Assembly (NCBI GenBank): GCA_016195085.1
Contig: JACQAG010000034.1
Location: forward strand, 1-64,000
DNA from: Pseudomonadota bacterium
GTDB lineage: Bacteria > Pseudomonadota > Alphaproteobacteria > SHVZ01
Direction: 5' to 3'
DNA length: 64,000 bases
Program-made: the position numbers and the translations under genes
Part shown: positions 47,674 to 57,162 of the stretch, piece by piece
How the letters are laid out: each line of letters begins with the position of its first letter
How positions within the stretch are numbered: position 1 is the stretch's first letter
The notes under the pieces: generated by a model
Databases searched by the model: none
Told to the model about the DNA's origin: nothing
Seen by the model: only the letters and a program-made list of their open reading frames with translations

Positions 47674-48762
47674 GTGCGGCACGATCGACCCGAGCAGGTA
47701 GCGGAAACGGCACGCTCTGCCCTGGCCAAGATGGGCGAGCTCGGCGTCGCCCCCACGCCGCAGAATTTCGCGCTTTGGTATCTCTATGCGAGCCGGCAGC
47801 GGCCGGAGCTGGGGCAGGCGCTGGATGCGCTCATCGCCGTCAAGCGCCCGATCGACGAGGCAACCTTAGCCGAGCTGTATCAGCGCTTTCTCGGTCACGA
47901 TGGTCTCACCGTCGCCGCGGCGGGCGAGGACATGGAGGCGGTCCTGGTCCGCCTGCTCGATCAGGTCGATGCCTTCGGACGCCACAGCGCCAGCTATAGC
48001 GGCACGCTTGCCCAAGCCGGCGGCGCGCTCGCCGAGGGCATCGCCGACCTGGCGCTGAAGGCGATGGTGAGCCGGCTTTTGGCCGAGACGCATCGGGTGG
48101 AAGAGGTCAATCGCACGCTGCAGGGCGAGCTCGAGCACTCGGCGCGCGAGGTCAAGCGGCTGCGCAAGCGGCTGGAGCACGTCCAGGTCGCGGCCGAGAC
48201 CGATCCCTTGACCGGTGTGGCCAATCGCAAGCGTTTCGATCATCGCTTGAAGGAAGCGGCGCGCACGGCCGTCGAGCTGGGGCAGCCGCTCTCGCTGCTC
48301 ATGGTCGACATCGACCAGTTCCGGCAGTTCAACGAGGTCCACGGCCATCAGCTGGCGGACGAAGTGCTGAAGCTGGTTGCGCGCACCGTGCATGACAGCG
48401 TGCGGCCGAGCGACACCGCGGCGCGTTACGGCGGCGACGAATTCGCCGTCATCCTGCCCAAGGCCACGCACGAGCAGGCCATCAACGTCGGCGAGCGCAT
48501 CCGCGGCGCCATCGCGTCGCGCAAGATCACGGTCAGAAACACCGGCACCGTCATCGGCAGCATCACGCTCTCGATCGGCGTCGGTACCTTGAAGCCGGGC
48601 GAGCCGATGGAGGACCTGATCAAGCGTGCCGATGAGGCGCTCTACGCCTCCAAGCGCGGCGGCCGCAATCGCGTCTCCGGAGGGGGTGCAGCAGCAGGCC
48701 TCGTCCAGGAGGTCGCCGCGGCGGATCCGCCCGTCGCTCAAAAAGGCGCCCGCGCCGGCTGA
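47674..48762 (+). CDS. Diguanylate cyclase
   Basis: A 362-residue cytoplasmic protein. The C-terminal GGDEF domain has an intact active site, RYGGDEFAVIL, and an inhibitory site RPSD five residues before it, so it should make cyclic di-GMP with feedback inhibition. The N-terminal 170 residues are helical with a coiled-coil-like LEHSAREVKRLRKRLEHV linker and no recognised sensor family. The start is GTG 47674. Confidence 0.93.
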   Translation: MRHDRPEQVAETARSALAKMGELGVAPTPQNFALWYLYASRQRPELGQALDALIAVKRPIDEATLAELYQRFLGHDGLTVAAAGEDMEAVLVRLLDQVDAFGRHSASYSGTLAQAGGALAEGIADLALKAMVSRLLAETHRVEEVNRTLQGELEHSAREVKRLRKRLEHVQVAAETDPLTGVANRKRFDHRLKEAARTAVELGQPLSLLMVDIDQFRQFNEVHGHQLADEVLKLVARTVHDSVRPSDTAARYGGDEFAVILPKATHEQAINVGERIRGAIASRKITVRNTGTVIGSITLSIGVGTLKPGEPMEDLIKRADEALYASKRGGRNRVSGGGAAAGLVQEVAAADPPVAQKGARAG

Positions 48763-48898
48763 TTCGGCTGGGCCGTCTCAGAGCTTATCGAAGGGCGAGG
48801 CACGCGTAGCCGGCATCCAGCGCGTTGTCTCTTGTACGAGTCTAGGGCACCGGCGAAAACGCGACACCGCTTCCTCGGCACCTTATATTGAGCCCAGC

Positions 48899-51178
48899 AT
48901 GTCGGATGAGTTCGCCCCCTTAGAAACACCGCAGTCCAACGGCCCGCTGCCCTATTTGGCCGGGCTCAACCAGGCGCAGATCCACGCGGTCGAGGCGCAG
49001 GACGGCCCGGTCCTGGTCCTGGCCGGCGCCGGCACCGGCAAGACCCGCGTGCTGACGGCCAGGCTCGCTCATCTGCTTGCCTCCGGTCGCGCGCGTCCGT
49101 GGAACATCCTCGCGGTCACCTTCACCAACAAGGCGGCGCGCGAGATGAAGCAGCGGGTGGCCGCCATGATCGGCCCGGCGGTCGAGCAGGTGTGGCTCGG
49201 CACGTTCCATGCGCTGTGCACGCGCATCCTCCGCCGGCATGCGGAGCTGGCCGGGCTCAGGTCCAACTTCACCATCCTCGATTCCGACGACCAGATCCGG
49301 CTCTTGAAGCAGCTCATCGCCGCCCACAACATCGATGACAAGCGATGGCCGGCCAGGGTCGTCTTGGGCGTGATCCAGCGCTGGAAAGACAAGGCGCTCA
49401 CCCCCGACCGGGTGCCCACGGAGGAAGCGGGGGAGATCGCCGGCGGCCGCGCGGTCGCGCTCTACCGCGCCTATCAGGAGCGCCTGAGGACGCTGAACGC
49501 CGCCGATTTCGGCGACCTGATCTTGCACACGGTGACGCTGTTTCAGACCCAGGTCGAGGTGCTGCGGAGCTATCAGCAGCAATTCCGCTACATCCTGGTC
49601 GACGAATACCAGGACACCAATGTCGCGCAATATCTCTGGCTGAGACTCTTGGCTCAAGGCCATCGCAACCTTTGCTGCGTCGGCGACGAGGATCAGTCGA
49701 TCTATGGCTGGCGTGGTGCCGAGATCGGCAACATTCTCCGCTTCGAGCACGATTTCCCCGGCGCCCGCGTGATCCGGCTCGAGCAGAATTATCGCTCGAC
49801 CCCGCACATCCTGGCCGCGGCAGCGGGACTGATCGCCCACAACCAGAGCCGGCTCGGCAAGACCTTGTGGACCGCGTCCAACGAGGGCGAGAAGGTGCGC
49901 GTGCAGGGCGTGTGGGACGGCGAGGAGGAGGCGCGCGCGGTGGGCGAGGAGATCGAGGCCCTCCAGCGCCGGGGCGAGCGGCTCGCCGAGATGGCGATCC
50001 TGGTGCGCGCCGGCTTCCAGACCCGGGAATTCGAAGAGCGCTTCATCAGCCTGGGCCTCGCCTACAAGGTGATCGGGGGCCTGCGCTTCTACGAGCGCCA
50101 GGAGATTCGCGACGCGCTCGCCTATCTGCGCGTGGTGGCGCAGCCCGACGACGATCTCGCCTTCGAGCGCATCGTCAACGTGCCGAAGCGCGGCATCGGC
50201 GATGCGAGCTTGAGCGCGCTCCACAAGACCGCCCGCGCGCAAGGGGTCTCGCTCACCCGCGCGACGCGGGCCCTGATCGCGACCGACGAGCTGAAGCCCC
50301 AGGCGCGCCGCACCTTGGCCGCGCTCATCCAGGACTTCGATCGCTGGCGCAAGCTGGCCGAGGGCATGCCGGGCCCGGAGCTGGCGGGAATCGTCTTGGA
50401 CGAATCCGGCTATACCGGCATGTGGCAGGCGGACAAGTCGATCGAGGCGCCCGGCCGCCTGGAGAATTTGAAAGAGTTCGTGCGCGCGATCGAGGCGTTC
50501 GACAGCCTCACCGGCTTTCTCGAGCATGTGGCGCTGGTGGTGGAGAACGCCGAGGCGGTCGATGGCGATCAGGTCTCAATGATGACCCTGCACAGCGCCA
50601 AGGGCCTGGAGTTCGACACGGTGTTCCTGCCGGGCTGGGAGGAGGGGCTGTTCCCGCATCCCCGGTCCTTGGACGAGAACGGCGAGAAGGGGCTCGAGGA
50701 GGAGCGGCGGCTTGCCTATGTCGGCCTCACCCGCGCCCGCCACCGCGCGCTCATCAGCCACGCCGCCAATCGCCGCGTGCACAATCTCTGGCAATCCAGC
50801 ATCCCATCCCGCTTCGTCGGCGAGATGCCTGCTGCCTCGCTCGACTATCTGAGCGAGCCCGGCCTCTACTCCGGCGCCGGCCACGGTCTCTTTGGCCTCG
50901 GCGAGGAGGCCTGGGGCGCCAGGGCCGGGAGCGGGATCGCAGTTGCGAGCGGCCGCCAGAATTGGGGCCGCCATTACGGTGCCGCACCGCTCATCGAAGC
51001 CGATGCCCGCGTGTTCGGCTCCGAGTCGGCGAAGCCCAGCTACGCCGCCGGCATGCGCGTGTTCCACCAGAAATTCGGCTACGGCACGGTCGAGACCGTC
51101 ACCGGCGACAAGCTCGAGGTCGCCTTCGACCATGCTGGCCGGAAGAAGGTGATCGACAGCTTCGTCGCCAAGGCGTGA
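48899..51178 (+). CDS. uvrD: UvrD/PcrA-type superfamily 1 DNA helicase
   Basis: A 759-residue 3'-5' helicase acting in repair and replication. Walker A is AGAGTGKT (residues 42-49), motif II is VDEYQDTN, motif III is GDEDQSIYGWRGA, motif IV is EQNYRST, motif V is TLHSAKGLEFD and motif VI is AYVGLTRARH. The C-terminal tail ends GYGTVETVTGDKLEVAFD, as in PcrA. The frame is open to 48626 but that part overlaps the diguanylate cyclase. ATG 48899 starts MSDEFAPLET. Confidence 0.95.
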   Translation: MSDEFAPLETPQSNGPLPYLAGLNQAQIHAVEAQDGPVLVLAGAGTGKTRVLTARLAHLLASGRARPWNILAVTFTNKAAREMKQRVAAMIGPAVEQVWLGTFHALCTRILRRHAELAGLRSNFTILDSDDQIRLLKQLIAAHNIDDKRWPARVVLGVIQRWKDKALTPDRVPTEEAGEIAGGRAVALYRAYQERLRTLNAADFGDLILHTVTLFQTQVEVLRSYQQQFRYILVDEYQDTNVAQYLWLRLLAQGHRNLCCVGDEDQSIYGWRGAEIGNILRFEHDFPGARVIRLEQNYRSTPHILAAAAGLIAHNQSRLGKTLWTASNEGEKVRVQGVWDGEEEARAVGEEIEALQRRGERLAEMAILVRAGFQTREFEERFISLGLAYKVIGGLRFYERQEIRDALAYLRVVAQPDDDLAFERIVNVPKRGIGDASLSALHKTARAQGVSLTRATRALIATDELKPQARRTLAALIQDFDRWRKLAEGMPGPELAGIVLDESGYTGMWQADKSIEAPGRLENLKEFVRAIEAFDSLTGFLEHVALVVENAEAVDGDQVSMMTLHSAKGLEFDTVFLPGWEEGLFPHPRSLDENGEKGLEEERRLAYVGLTRARHRALISHAANRRVHNLWQSSIPSRFVGEMPAASLDYLSEPGLYSGAGHGLFGLGEEAWGARAGSGIAVASGRQNWGRHYGAAPLIEADARVFGSESAKPSYAAGMRVFHQKFGYGTVETVTGDKLEVAFDHAGRKKVIDSFVAKA

Positions 51179-51194
51179 GCCGCGGGACAGCGCG

Positions 51195-51298
51195 TGCCCC
51201 CACCCCGACCCTCCCCCGCCTAACGGCGAGGGAGGGAGTGATGATGCGCTTTCACCCCCTCCCCCACGCTTGCGTGGGGGAGGGGCGGGGTGGGGGCA
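51195..51298. repeat. Intergenic inverted-repeat element, copy D
   Basis: Perfect 13-base terminal inverted repeats, TGCCCCCACCCCG (51195-51207) and CGGGGTGGGGGCA (51286-51298). Inside are CCCTCCCCCGCC-TAACGGCGAGGGAGGG and CCCCTCCCCCACGC-TTGCGTGGGGGAGGGG (in two pieces). It lies between uvrD and the convergent Lys/Ala-rich gene and may terminate both. Confidence 0.85.
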
Positions 51299-51329
51299 AA
51301 GGCGCTGGCCGGCTGGTGGTCTGGAGGCC

Positions 51330-51602
51330 TTACGAAGCAGGCTTCTGGGTGGTATCGCCGGGCTTCGTGGTCTTGTGGGTCTTCGCATGGGCCGTGGTCG
51401 CCGGCCTTTTCGCCTTGGCGGTGGCGCTCTTGCTCGTGGACTTCGCCTTGCGTGCATCTGCTTTGCTGGGCTGCGAGGGTTGCGCCGGAGCGGTCGCGCT
51501 GGGGGCGCTCTGCGGGACGGCCGCGGGCGGGCTGGCCGTCTGCGCCAGCGCCGGCAAGGCAGCGAGGCTCAGCGACACGGCGAGGACGACGGGTTTCAGC
51601 AT
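51330..51602 (-). CDS. Secreted Lys/Ala/Thr-rich small protein
   Basis: A 90-residue protein with a signal peptide (MLKPVVLAVSLSLAALPALAQ, cleavage after LAQ region near residue 21). The mature part is low-complexity, rich in Ala, Ser, Pro, Lys and Thr, with no fold. The long frame upstream to 52664 is a shadow of prmA on the other strand. A GAGAAG site precedes the ATG at 51602. Basic, disordered periplasmic proteins of this sort are common and uncharacterised. Confidence 0.65.
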   Translation of the reverse strand: MLKPVVLAVSLSLAALPALAQTASPPAAVPQSAPSATAPAQPSQPSKADARKAKSTSKSATAKAKRPATTAHAKTHKTTKPGDTTQKPAS

Positions 51603-51794
51603 GGGTCTTCTCACTTCCGAAGGTGCGTGGGCTGCCGGATTGGCGTCCCTTGACGCCATCAAAGCTAGGAGCGCTTTCCGGCGGATCCGTGGCAGCTTCA
51701 GGCCGAGCCCAGGGCATTGTCGTGACCGAATGGACGCGCGAACGATGAGGCGGTCCCTGACGCCAGGGCGCGGTTTTGCCGCCAACCCCAGCCG

Positions 51795-52709
51795 ATGACC
51801 GGCCCCCGCGGCAGCGTCATCGCCGGCTGGCGCATCGAATTCGAGGTGCCGGAACGGGCATTGGCGGTGTTTGCCGCCGCCCTCGACGGGCTGGCCGAGG
51901 CGGTGGCTACGGTCGAGGTCGCCGGGTCTTGCGCCTGGCGGGTGGAGGCCTTCGCCAACCAGGCGCCCGACCCCGCCGGGCTGGCACTGGCCCTCGAGCT
52001 GGCGGCGGCGGCCTCGGGACTGCCGGTTCCCGCCCCCAGCATCCATGCCGTGCCGGCGATCGATTGGGTCGCGGCCAACTACCGCGAGTTCCCGCCGGTC
52101 CAGGCCGGCCGCTATTTCATTCACGGCTCCCATTGGCGGGGATCGTCGCCGCCCGGCAGCATCCAGCTCCGCATCGATGCGGCGACCGCCTTCGGCTCGG
52201 GCGAGCATGCGACCACGCGGGGCTGTCTCCTCGCCCTTGATCGCCTGCAGCGCCGGCTGCGGCTGCGGCACGTGCTCGATCTCGGCTGCGGCACCGGAAT
52301 CCTCGGCCTCGCCGCCGCCCGGACCTGGCATTGTCCGACGCTCGGCGTCGACATCGACCCGGTCGCCGTCAAGGTGGCAGGCGCCAATGCCCGAGCGAAT
52401 GGCCTCGCCCGCTGGGTTCGCATGGCCGTGAGCCGAGGCTTCGCCAACCCGGCGATCCGGCGCCGAGGGCCTTACGACCTCATTCTCGCCAATGTGCTGG
52501 CCCGACCGCTGATGCGCCTCGCCCGGCCGCTCGCCCGGCGCCTGGCCCCGGGCGGCCATGCCGTGCTTTCGGGCCTGCTTGCCTCCCAGGAGCGCCAGGT
52601 GCTTGCGGCCCAGCGCATGCAGGGCCTCACCTTGCAAACACGGATCGCAATCGACGGCTGGCACACCCTCGTCGTCCGCCGCGCGCCCCGCCGGCTCAGG
52701 GCCGATTGA
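51795..52709 (+). CDS. prmA: Ribosomal protein L11 methyltransferase
   Basis: A 304-residue class I methyltransferase. SAM loop DLGCGTGILGLAAART, acidic residue in GVDIDPVAVKVA, and motif IV NVLARPL match PrmA, with the AFGSGEHATT motif before the SAM loop. The N-terminal about 120 residues are the L11-recognition domain. It would methylate L11 in the cytoplasm. A few positions (NVLARPL instead of NILxxPL) are slightly unusual. Confidence 0.9.
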   Translation: MTGPRGSVIAGWRIEFEVPERALAVFAAALDGLAEAVATVEVAGSCAWRVEAFANQAPDPAGLALALELAAAASGLPVPAPSIHAVPAIDWVAANYREFPPVQAGRYFIHGSHWRGSSPPGSIQLRIDAATAFGSGEHATTRGCLLALDRLQRRLRLRHVLDLGCGTGILGLAAARTWHCPTLGVDIDPVAVKVAGANARANGLARWVRMAVSRGFANPAIRRRGPYDLILANVLARPLMRLARPLARRLAPGGHAVLSGLLASQERQVLAAQRMQGLTLQTRIAIDGWHTLVVRRAPRRLRAD

Positions 52710-52717
52710 TCGTCCCC

Positions 52718-52753
52718 AAAAAGCAGAACGGCGGCCCTTTCGAGGCCGCCGTT
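52718..52753 (-). terminator. Rho-independent terminator for the DUF1127 gene
   Basis: A perfect 10-base stem AACGGCGGCC / GGCCGCCGTT (52727-52736 and 52744-52753) with a 7-base loop. Read on the minus strand it is followed by CTG and five T (52722-52718), so it terminates transcription coming from the DUF1127 gene. It would also form a hairpin at the end of prmA on the other strand. Confidence 0.8.
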
Positions 52754-52780
52754 CCGATCCGCGCTGGAGGGCGCTGACGC

Positions 52781-53182
52781 TTACGCCGCCTTGTAGGGGC
52801 GGTTGTAGTTGGCCGGCCGGCCGATGAAGGGCTCGCTGGTTTGCGCGCCGATATCGACCATGCTCGCATCGTGGGAGCGGCTCGGCAGCTGGCCGAACTC
52901 GGCGGCGGCCTGGATCTCACCGCGGTTGAGGCCGATATCGGCCAGCATGCGGTCATCCAAGCGCACCAGCTCGGCATAGGTCGCCCGGCGCTCGCGCCAA
53001 GCGGCGACGCGGCGGGCCAAGCGCCCGACCACGCGCCCGAACGTCGACAGCGCGGCTGCGAGATTCTCGTCCCGCAGCTGGCGTGCCTCGCGCTCGATGG
53101 CAAGGTGGTCGATCCGGCTGGCCTCTGTAGAAGTCGCGGACCGACCCATCCACCCAAACTGGGTAATTCCGTAATCATTCAT
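52781..53182 (-). CDS. DUF1127-domain protein
   Basis: A 133-residue protein. The C-terminal half has the DUF1127 pattern AAWRERRATYAELVRLDDRMLADIGLNRGEI (shown across several pieces: ELVRLDDRMLADIGL, NRGEI). Short DUF1127 proteins regulate phosphate and carbon metabolism by binding RNA in Agrobacterium. The longer N-terminal part here is unlike those small forms. A GGA-rich site lies before ATG 53182. It has a clear terminator downstream. Confidence 0.8.
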   Translation of the reverse strand: MNDYGITQFGWMGRSATSTEASRIDHLAIEREARQLRDENLAAALSTFGRVVGRLARRVAAWRERRATYAELVRLDDRMLADIGLNRGEIQAAAEFGQLPSRSHDASMVDIGAQTSEPFIGRPANYNRPYKAA

Positions 53183-53452
53183 GGGTTCGGTTCCTTTGTA
53201 GGGTCTTACAACTCGTGTGAACGCCGGAGACACCAGCGCCCCCCGTAAATAGGCGTTCCAAGCCCGGTTGTTCAGCCGATTTATTGCATTGCAGCATTGC
53301 CGTAACCGCATGACCCCCTTGGAATTTGTGGCGAATTCTGGGCATAGGCTTGCCACCCCGCCACCGCCGCCTTAGGTTCCTCGGGGCGGCCCGGAAAGGC
53401 TGCGAGGGCGCCCCCTGCAACCCCTCCCAGCCTCGATCAAGGAGCATTGAGC

Positions 53453-55483
53453 GTGTCGATGCGGCGGAGCGCGTATAAGGGGGACGCGGGCTTGAGCGGG
53501 CTCCTCGCCAAGCAGGGCCTTTCCCCGGCGGTCTCATCCATCCGCGACCTGCTGGCCGGAGTGGCGGCCTCGGCGTTGCCAGAGACGGACGATTCCTGGC
53601 TGGCGCTCATCGGCGCCGATTTATCGCCGGACCTGGTGGCCGAGCTCCGGGCGCTCAAGGCGGAGATCGCCGCCTCTGGCGCCACCCGGGGCGCCCCCGG
53701 AGCGGCGCCGGCGGAGCGGGTTGCCGCTCTCCGCGCCGAGCTCGCGCGCCGCGGGCTCGATGGCTTCCTGGTACCGCGCGCCGATGAGCACCAAGGCGAA
53801 TATGTGTCGTCGCGCGCCCAGCGCCTCGCCTGGCTCACCGGCTTTTCCGGCTCCGCCGGGCTCGCGGTCGTGCTCAGGGAGCGGGCCGCGATCTTCGTCG
53901 ACGGCCGCTACACCCTCCAGGTTCGCGGCCAAGTGAATGTCCCGCTGTTCGAGCCGCAGCATCTGACCGACCAGCCGCCCGAGGCGTGGCTGGCCCTGCA
54001 CCTGAAGCAAGACCAGCGCCTCGGCTACGATCCCTGGCTGCACACGGTGGATGCGATCGCCAAGCTCAAATCCGCCGCCGAGCGCGTGGGTGCCGTCCTG
54101 GCCCCGGTCGATGGCAACCCCTTGGATGCGGTTTGGCGGGATCAGCCGCCGCCGCCTCTGGGTCCGGTGGTGCCCCATGCCCTCGACTTCGCCGGCGTGG
54201 AGGCGGCCGAGAAGCGCCGCGCCGTCGGCGAGGCGGTCAAGAAGGCGGGGGCGGATGCGGTGGTGCTGACCTTGCCGGATTCGATCGCCTGGGCGCTCAA
54301 TGTGCGCGGACGCGACGTGCCGCGGACACCCTTGCCGCTCTCCTTCGCGGTTGTCGACAGCGAGGGCCAGGTCGATCTCTTCATCGATCCGCGCAAGCTG
54401 ACGCCGGCGGCGCGCGATCGGCTGGGCAATGCCGTCAGCGTGCGCCCGCCCGGGGAATTCGCCGCCGGCCTATCCGAGCGCGCCAAAGAGCGGGTCCTGG
54501 TCGATCCCTCGACCGCGCCCGCCTGGGTCTTCGACCGCCTGAGCGAGGCCGGCGCCACGATCGTGCGCGGGCCCGATCCCTGCCAGCTGGCGAAGGCGTG
54601 CAAGAATTCGGTCGAGCTCGACGGCACCAGGCGCGCGCATCGGCGCGACGGCGCCTCGGTCACCCGGTTCCTCGCCTGGCTCGCCGAGCGGGCGCCGCAG
54701 GGCGGCTTGAGCGAGATCGAGGCCTCCGATCGGCTGGCGGCGCTGCGCGGCGCCAATGAGCATTTCCGCGATCTCAGCTTCGACACCATCTCCGGCGCCG
54801 GGCCGAACGGCGCCATCGTGCATTACCGCGCCGAGCCTAAAAGCCAGGGCAAGCTGGCACCCGGCCAGCTCTATCTCGTCGATTCCGGCGCGCAGTATCT
54901 CGACGGCACCACCGACATCACCCGCACCATCGCGGTCGGCGAGGTCGGCCCCGAGCCCAAGGATCGCTTCACCCGCGTGCTCAAGGGCCACATCGCGCTG
55001 GCGACCGCGCGGTTTCCCCAAGGCACCACCGGGAGCCAGCTCGATGCGCTGGCGCGCCGGCCGCTCTGGGAGGCGGGCCTCGACTTCGATCACGGCACCG
55101 GCCACGGTGTCGGCAGCTATTTGAGCGTGCATGAAGGCCCGCAGCGGATCTCCAAGCTGCCCAACACCCAGGCATTGAAGCCCGGCATGATCGTCTCCAA
55201 CGAGCCCGGCTACTACAAGACCGGCGCCTACGGCATTCGCGTGGAGAATCTGGTCATCGTCGTCGAGCTGCCGAAGGAGAACGGCGCCGAACGCGACATG
55301 CTGGGCTTCGAGACGCTGACCTTGGCGCCGATCGACCGCAATCTGGTGGAGCCGTCGCTGATGACCGAAGGCGAGCTCGATTGGCTCAACGCCTACCACG
55401 CCCGCGTGCGCGAGACGATCACGCCCTTGGTCGACCACGAGACCGCCCTCTGGCTCGCGGCGGCGACGGCGCCGGTGAGGTGA
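53453..55483 (+). CDS. pepP: Xaa-Pro aminopeptidase (peptidase M24B)
   Basis: A 676-residue cytoplasmic metallopeptidase with two N-terminal creatinase-like domains and a C-terminal pita-bread domain. Metal ligands are seen in LVDSGAQYLDGTTDITRT (two Asp), GTGHGVGSYLSVHEGP (His), SNEPGYY (Glu) and RVENLVIV (Glu). The size is that of the long aminopeptidase P form. GTG 53453 was chosen because AGGAG lies eight bases upstream; the TTG at 53447 is too close to it. Confidence 0.9.
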   Translation: MSMRRSAYKGDAGLSGLLAKQGLSPAVSSIRDLLAGVAASALPETDDSWLALIGADLSPDLVAELRALKAEIAASGATRGAPGAAPAERVAALRAELARRGLDGFLVPRADEHQGEYVSSRAQRLAWLTGFSGSAGLAVVLRERAAIFVDGRYTLQVRGQVNVPLFEPQHLTDQPPEAWLALHLKQDQRLGYDPWLHTVDAIAKLKSAAERVGAVLAPVDGNPLDAVWRDQPPPPLGPVVPHALDFAGVEAAEKRRAVGEAVKKAGADAVVLTLPDSIAWALNVRGRDVPRTPLPLSFAVVDSEGQVDLFIDPRKLTPAARDRLGNAVSVRPPGEFAAGLSERAKERVLVDPSTAPAWVFDRLSEAGATIVRGPDPCQLAKACKNSVELDGTRRAHRRDGASVTRFLAWLAERAPQGGLSEIEASDRLAALRGANEHFRDLSFDTISGAGPNGAIVHYRAEPKSQGKLAPGQLYLVDSGAQYLDGTTDITRTIAVGEVGPEPKDRFTRVLKGHIALATARFPQGTTGSQLDALARRPLWEAGLDFDHGTGHGVGSYLSVHEGPQRISKLPNTQALKPGMIVSNEPGYYKTGAYGIRVENLVIVVELPKENGAERDMLGFETLTLAPIDRNLVEPSLMTEGELDWLNAYHARVRETITPLVDHETALWLAAATAPVR

Positions 55484-55541
55484 GGATCGACGCCTTCGCC
55501 TGCGCAATGCCGGGCCGGGTGAACAATGAGCGAGAGGCCAG

Positions 55542-56027
55542 ATGACTGGAAGCCGTGAGCGCCCCGCCTTCATCCGTCACTACCGCGAGATCGAACGATC
55601 CGTCGGTGAAAACAACCTCCAAGCCATGGCAGCCCCGTTCGGCAGCGCCCTCGGCCTTGCAAGGATCGGCGTCAATCAAGAGATCATTCAGCCGGGCCAT
55701 CGCTCGAGCTTTCCGCACGCTCACAGCGAAGATGAGGAATTCGTGTTCGTCGTCGAGGGCCATCCCGATGTGTGGATCGATGGCGATCTCTACGGGCTCG
55801 AACCGGGCGATGGTGTCGCGTTTCCGGCTGGGACCGGCATTGCGCACTGCTTCATCAACAACTCCGGCGCTCCCGTGCGGCTGTTGATCGTCGGCGAGCG
55901 CCGGCCCGAGGATCGCGTCATCTATCCGGTCAACCCGGAGCGACGGGAGCGGCCGAACTGGTGGCACGATGCGCCGCAGCGGCCGCTGGGCGCCCATGAC
56001 GGTCGGCCGACGCCGCGGCGTCGATGA
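55542..56027 (+). CDS. Cupin-domain protein, paralogue 2 of 3
   Basis: A 161-residue cupin. The metal motif HAHSEDEEF keeps both His and the Glu. The second motif is GTGIAHCFINNS. It is very similar throughout to paralogue 3 (ERPAFIRHYREIERS, NPERRxRPNxWHDAP, RPLGAHDGR) and less so to paralogue 1. The stop overlaps, as ATGA, the start of a truncated GNAT gene. Substrate unknown. Confidence 0.87.
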   Translation: MTGSRERPAFIRHYREIERSVGENNLQAMAAPFGSALGLARIGVNQEIIQPGHRSSFPHAHSEDEEFVFVVEGHPDVWIDGDLYGLEPGDGVAFPAGTGIAHCFINNSGAPVRLLIVGERRPEDRVIYPVNPERRERPNWWHDAPQRPLGAHDGRPTPRRR

Positions 56028-56125
56028 GCTTCGAAACGAATCCTACGGTCGGCATCAGAGCGGCGGAGCCGGCGGATCTGCCGGCTGTCGAGGGCATCGT
56101 CCGCACGACCATGGCGTGGGAGTGA
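56024..56125 (+). pseudogene. GNAT N-terminal remnant after cupin 2
   Basis: A 33-codon frame beginning at the ATGA overlap with cupin 2. It reads GIRAAEPADLPAVEGIVR in its middle, almost the same as IRLAEPADLPAVERIVR at the start of the intact GNAT at 57163. After IVR it diverges and stops at 56125. The remainder of a GNAT is missing, and cupin 3 starts five bases later. It looks like the stump of a gene cut by duplication or deletion. Confidence 0.75.
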
Positions 56126-56129
56126 GGCC

Positions 56130-56615
56130 GTGCCTGCAAAACCCGAGCGCCCCGCCTTCATCCGCCACTACCGCGAGATCGAACGATCCTACGGTGCCGA
56201 TGATCTCGAATTCGCCGGCGCGCCGTTCGGCAAGACGCTCGGGCTGGCACGGATCGGCGTGAACCACGACGTCATCCCTCCGGGCCACCGCACGAGCTTC
56301 CCGCACGCTCACAGCGAGCAGGAAGAATTCGTGTTCGTCATCGAGGGCCACCCGGATGTGTGGATCGATGGCGTCTTGCACGCCCTCGGGCCAGGAGATG
56401 GCATCGCATTCCCGTCCGGGACCGGGATCGCGCATAGCGTTCTCAACAACTCCGATGCGCCCGTGCGACTCCTCGTGGTGGGTGAGCGTCGGTCCGGGGA
56501 TCGCATCGCCTTTCCGATCAACCCGGAACGGCGCGACCGGCCGAATTATTGGCACGATGCGCCGACGCGACCGCTTGGCGCCCATGATGGCCGCGTGACA
56601 GCGCGGGTGCGCTGA
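56130..56615 (+). CDS. Cupin-domain protein, paralogue 3 of 3
   Basis: A 161-residue cupin starting at GTG 56130. HAHSEQEEF and GTGIAHSVLNNS are the two cupin motifs. It is nearly the same as paralogue 2 across its length, so a recent local duplication is likely. An intact GNAT gene lies 550 bases further on, with an antitoxin gene on the other strand between them. Confidence 0.87.
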   Translation: MPAKPERPAFIRHYREIERSYGADDLEFAGAPFGKTLGLARIGVNHDVIPPGHRTSFPHAHSEQEEFVFVIEGHPDVWIDGVLHALGPGDGIAFPSGTGIAHSVLNNSDAPVRLLVVGERRSGDRIAFPINPERRDRPNYWHDAPTRPLGAHDGRVTARVR

Positions 56616-56663
56616 GGATCTGTTGCGTTATGAACGGGTCGCCGATCTGCCCGGTCATCGGCT

Positions 56664-56915
56664 CTATCGCCGACCCTTGTCCCGATACCCTAACCACTCG
56701 CTCCAGTCGTTGCGATCGAGCCGCATCTCTCGGGCGAGCTCGCGTAGCCCGGCGGCTGCCGCCCACGCGCGCGCCACGTCGTGCCGTTGCCCAGCCGGCA
56801 CCAGCCAGGCAATCGCGCGTCCATGCCGAGTAATCGTGATTTCTTCGCCGCGCTCGACCCGCGCAAGCAGTCGGGCCAACAGCATCTTTGCCTTGGAGAC
56901 ACCGACCTCAGCCAT
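56664..56915 (-). CDS. Phd/YefM-family antitoxin, no toxin partner seen
   Basis: An 83-residue protein beginning MAEVGVSKAKMLLARLLARVERGEEITI (shortened: VSKAKMLLARLLARVERGEE) and GRAIAWLVP, the Phd/YefM DNA-binding half. Such antitoxins are normally followed by a VapC/Doc/YoeB-type toxin. No toxin frame follows here; 48 bases later the cupin 3 gene ends on the other strand. It may be an orphan or repurposed regulator. Confidence 0.75.
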   Translation of the reverse strand: MAEVGVSKAKMLLARLLARVERGEEITITRHGRAIAWLVPAGQRHDVARAWAAAAGLRELAREMRLDRNDWSEWLGYRDKGRR

Positions 56916-57162
56916 GCGTTCTTCACCGAATTGTTTGTAGCCTACTCATAACAGAGGCTGTGGTATGTGGCGGTGGAAATCCGCGAGGCACGCGACGGCC
57001 GATCCGGCGGGAAACCTGATGGAAATGGCGCTCTCGCCATCCATCGGTATTGCGGGGCTCGCACTGCGCATGGCCGAGATGGTACCAGTCGGACGAGGAC
57101 GCAGGCGAGCGAACGGGGCTACTCTGTCGTCCAGGCGCATCAATGGATGTTGACCAGCGGGC

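Noticed and set aside
49345-51798. An 817-codon plus-strand frame overlapping uvrD
   Set aside because: Out of frame with the helicase motifs; Arg/Pro-rich shadow.
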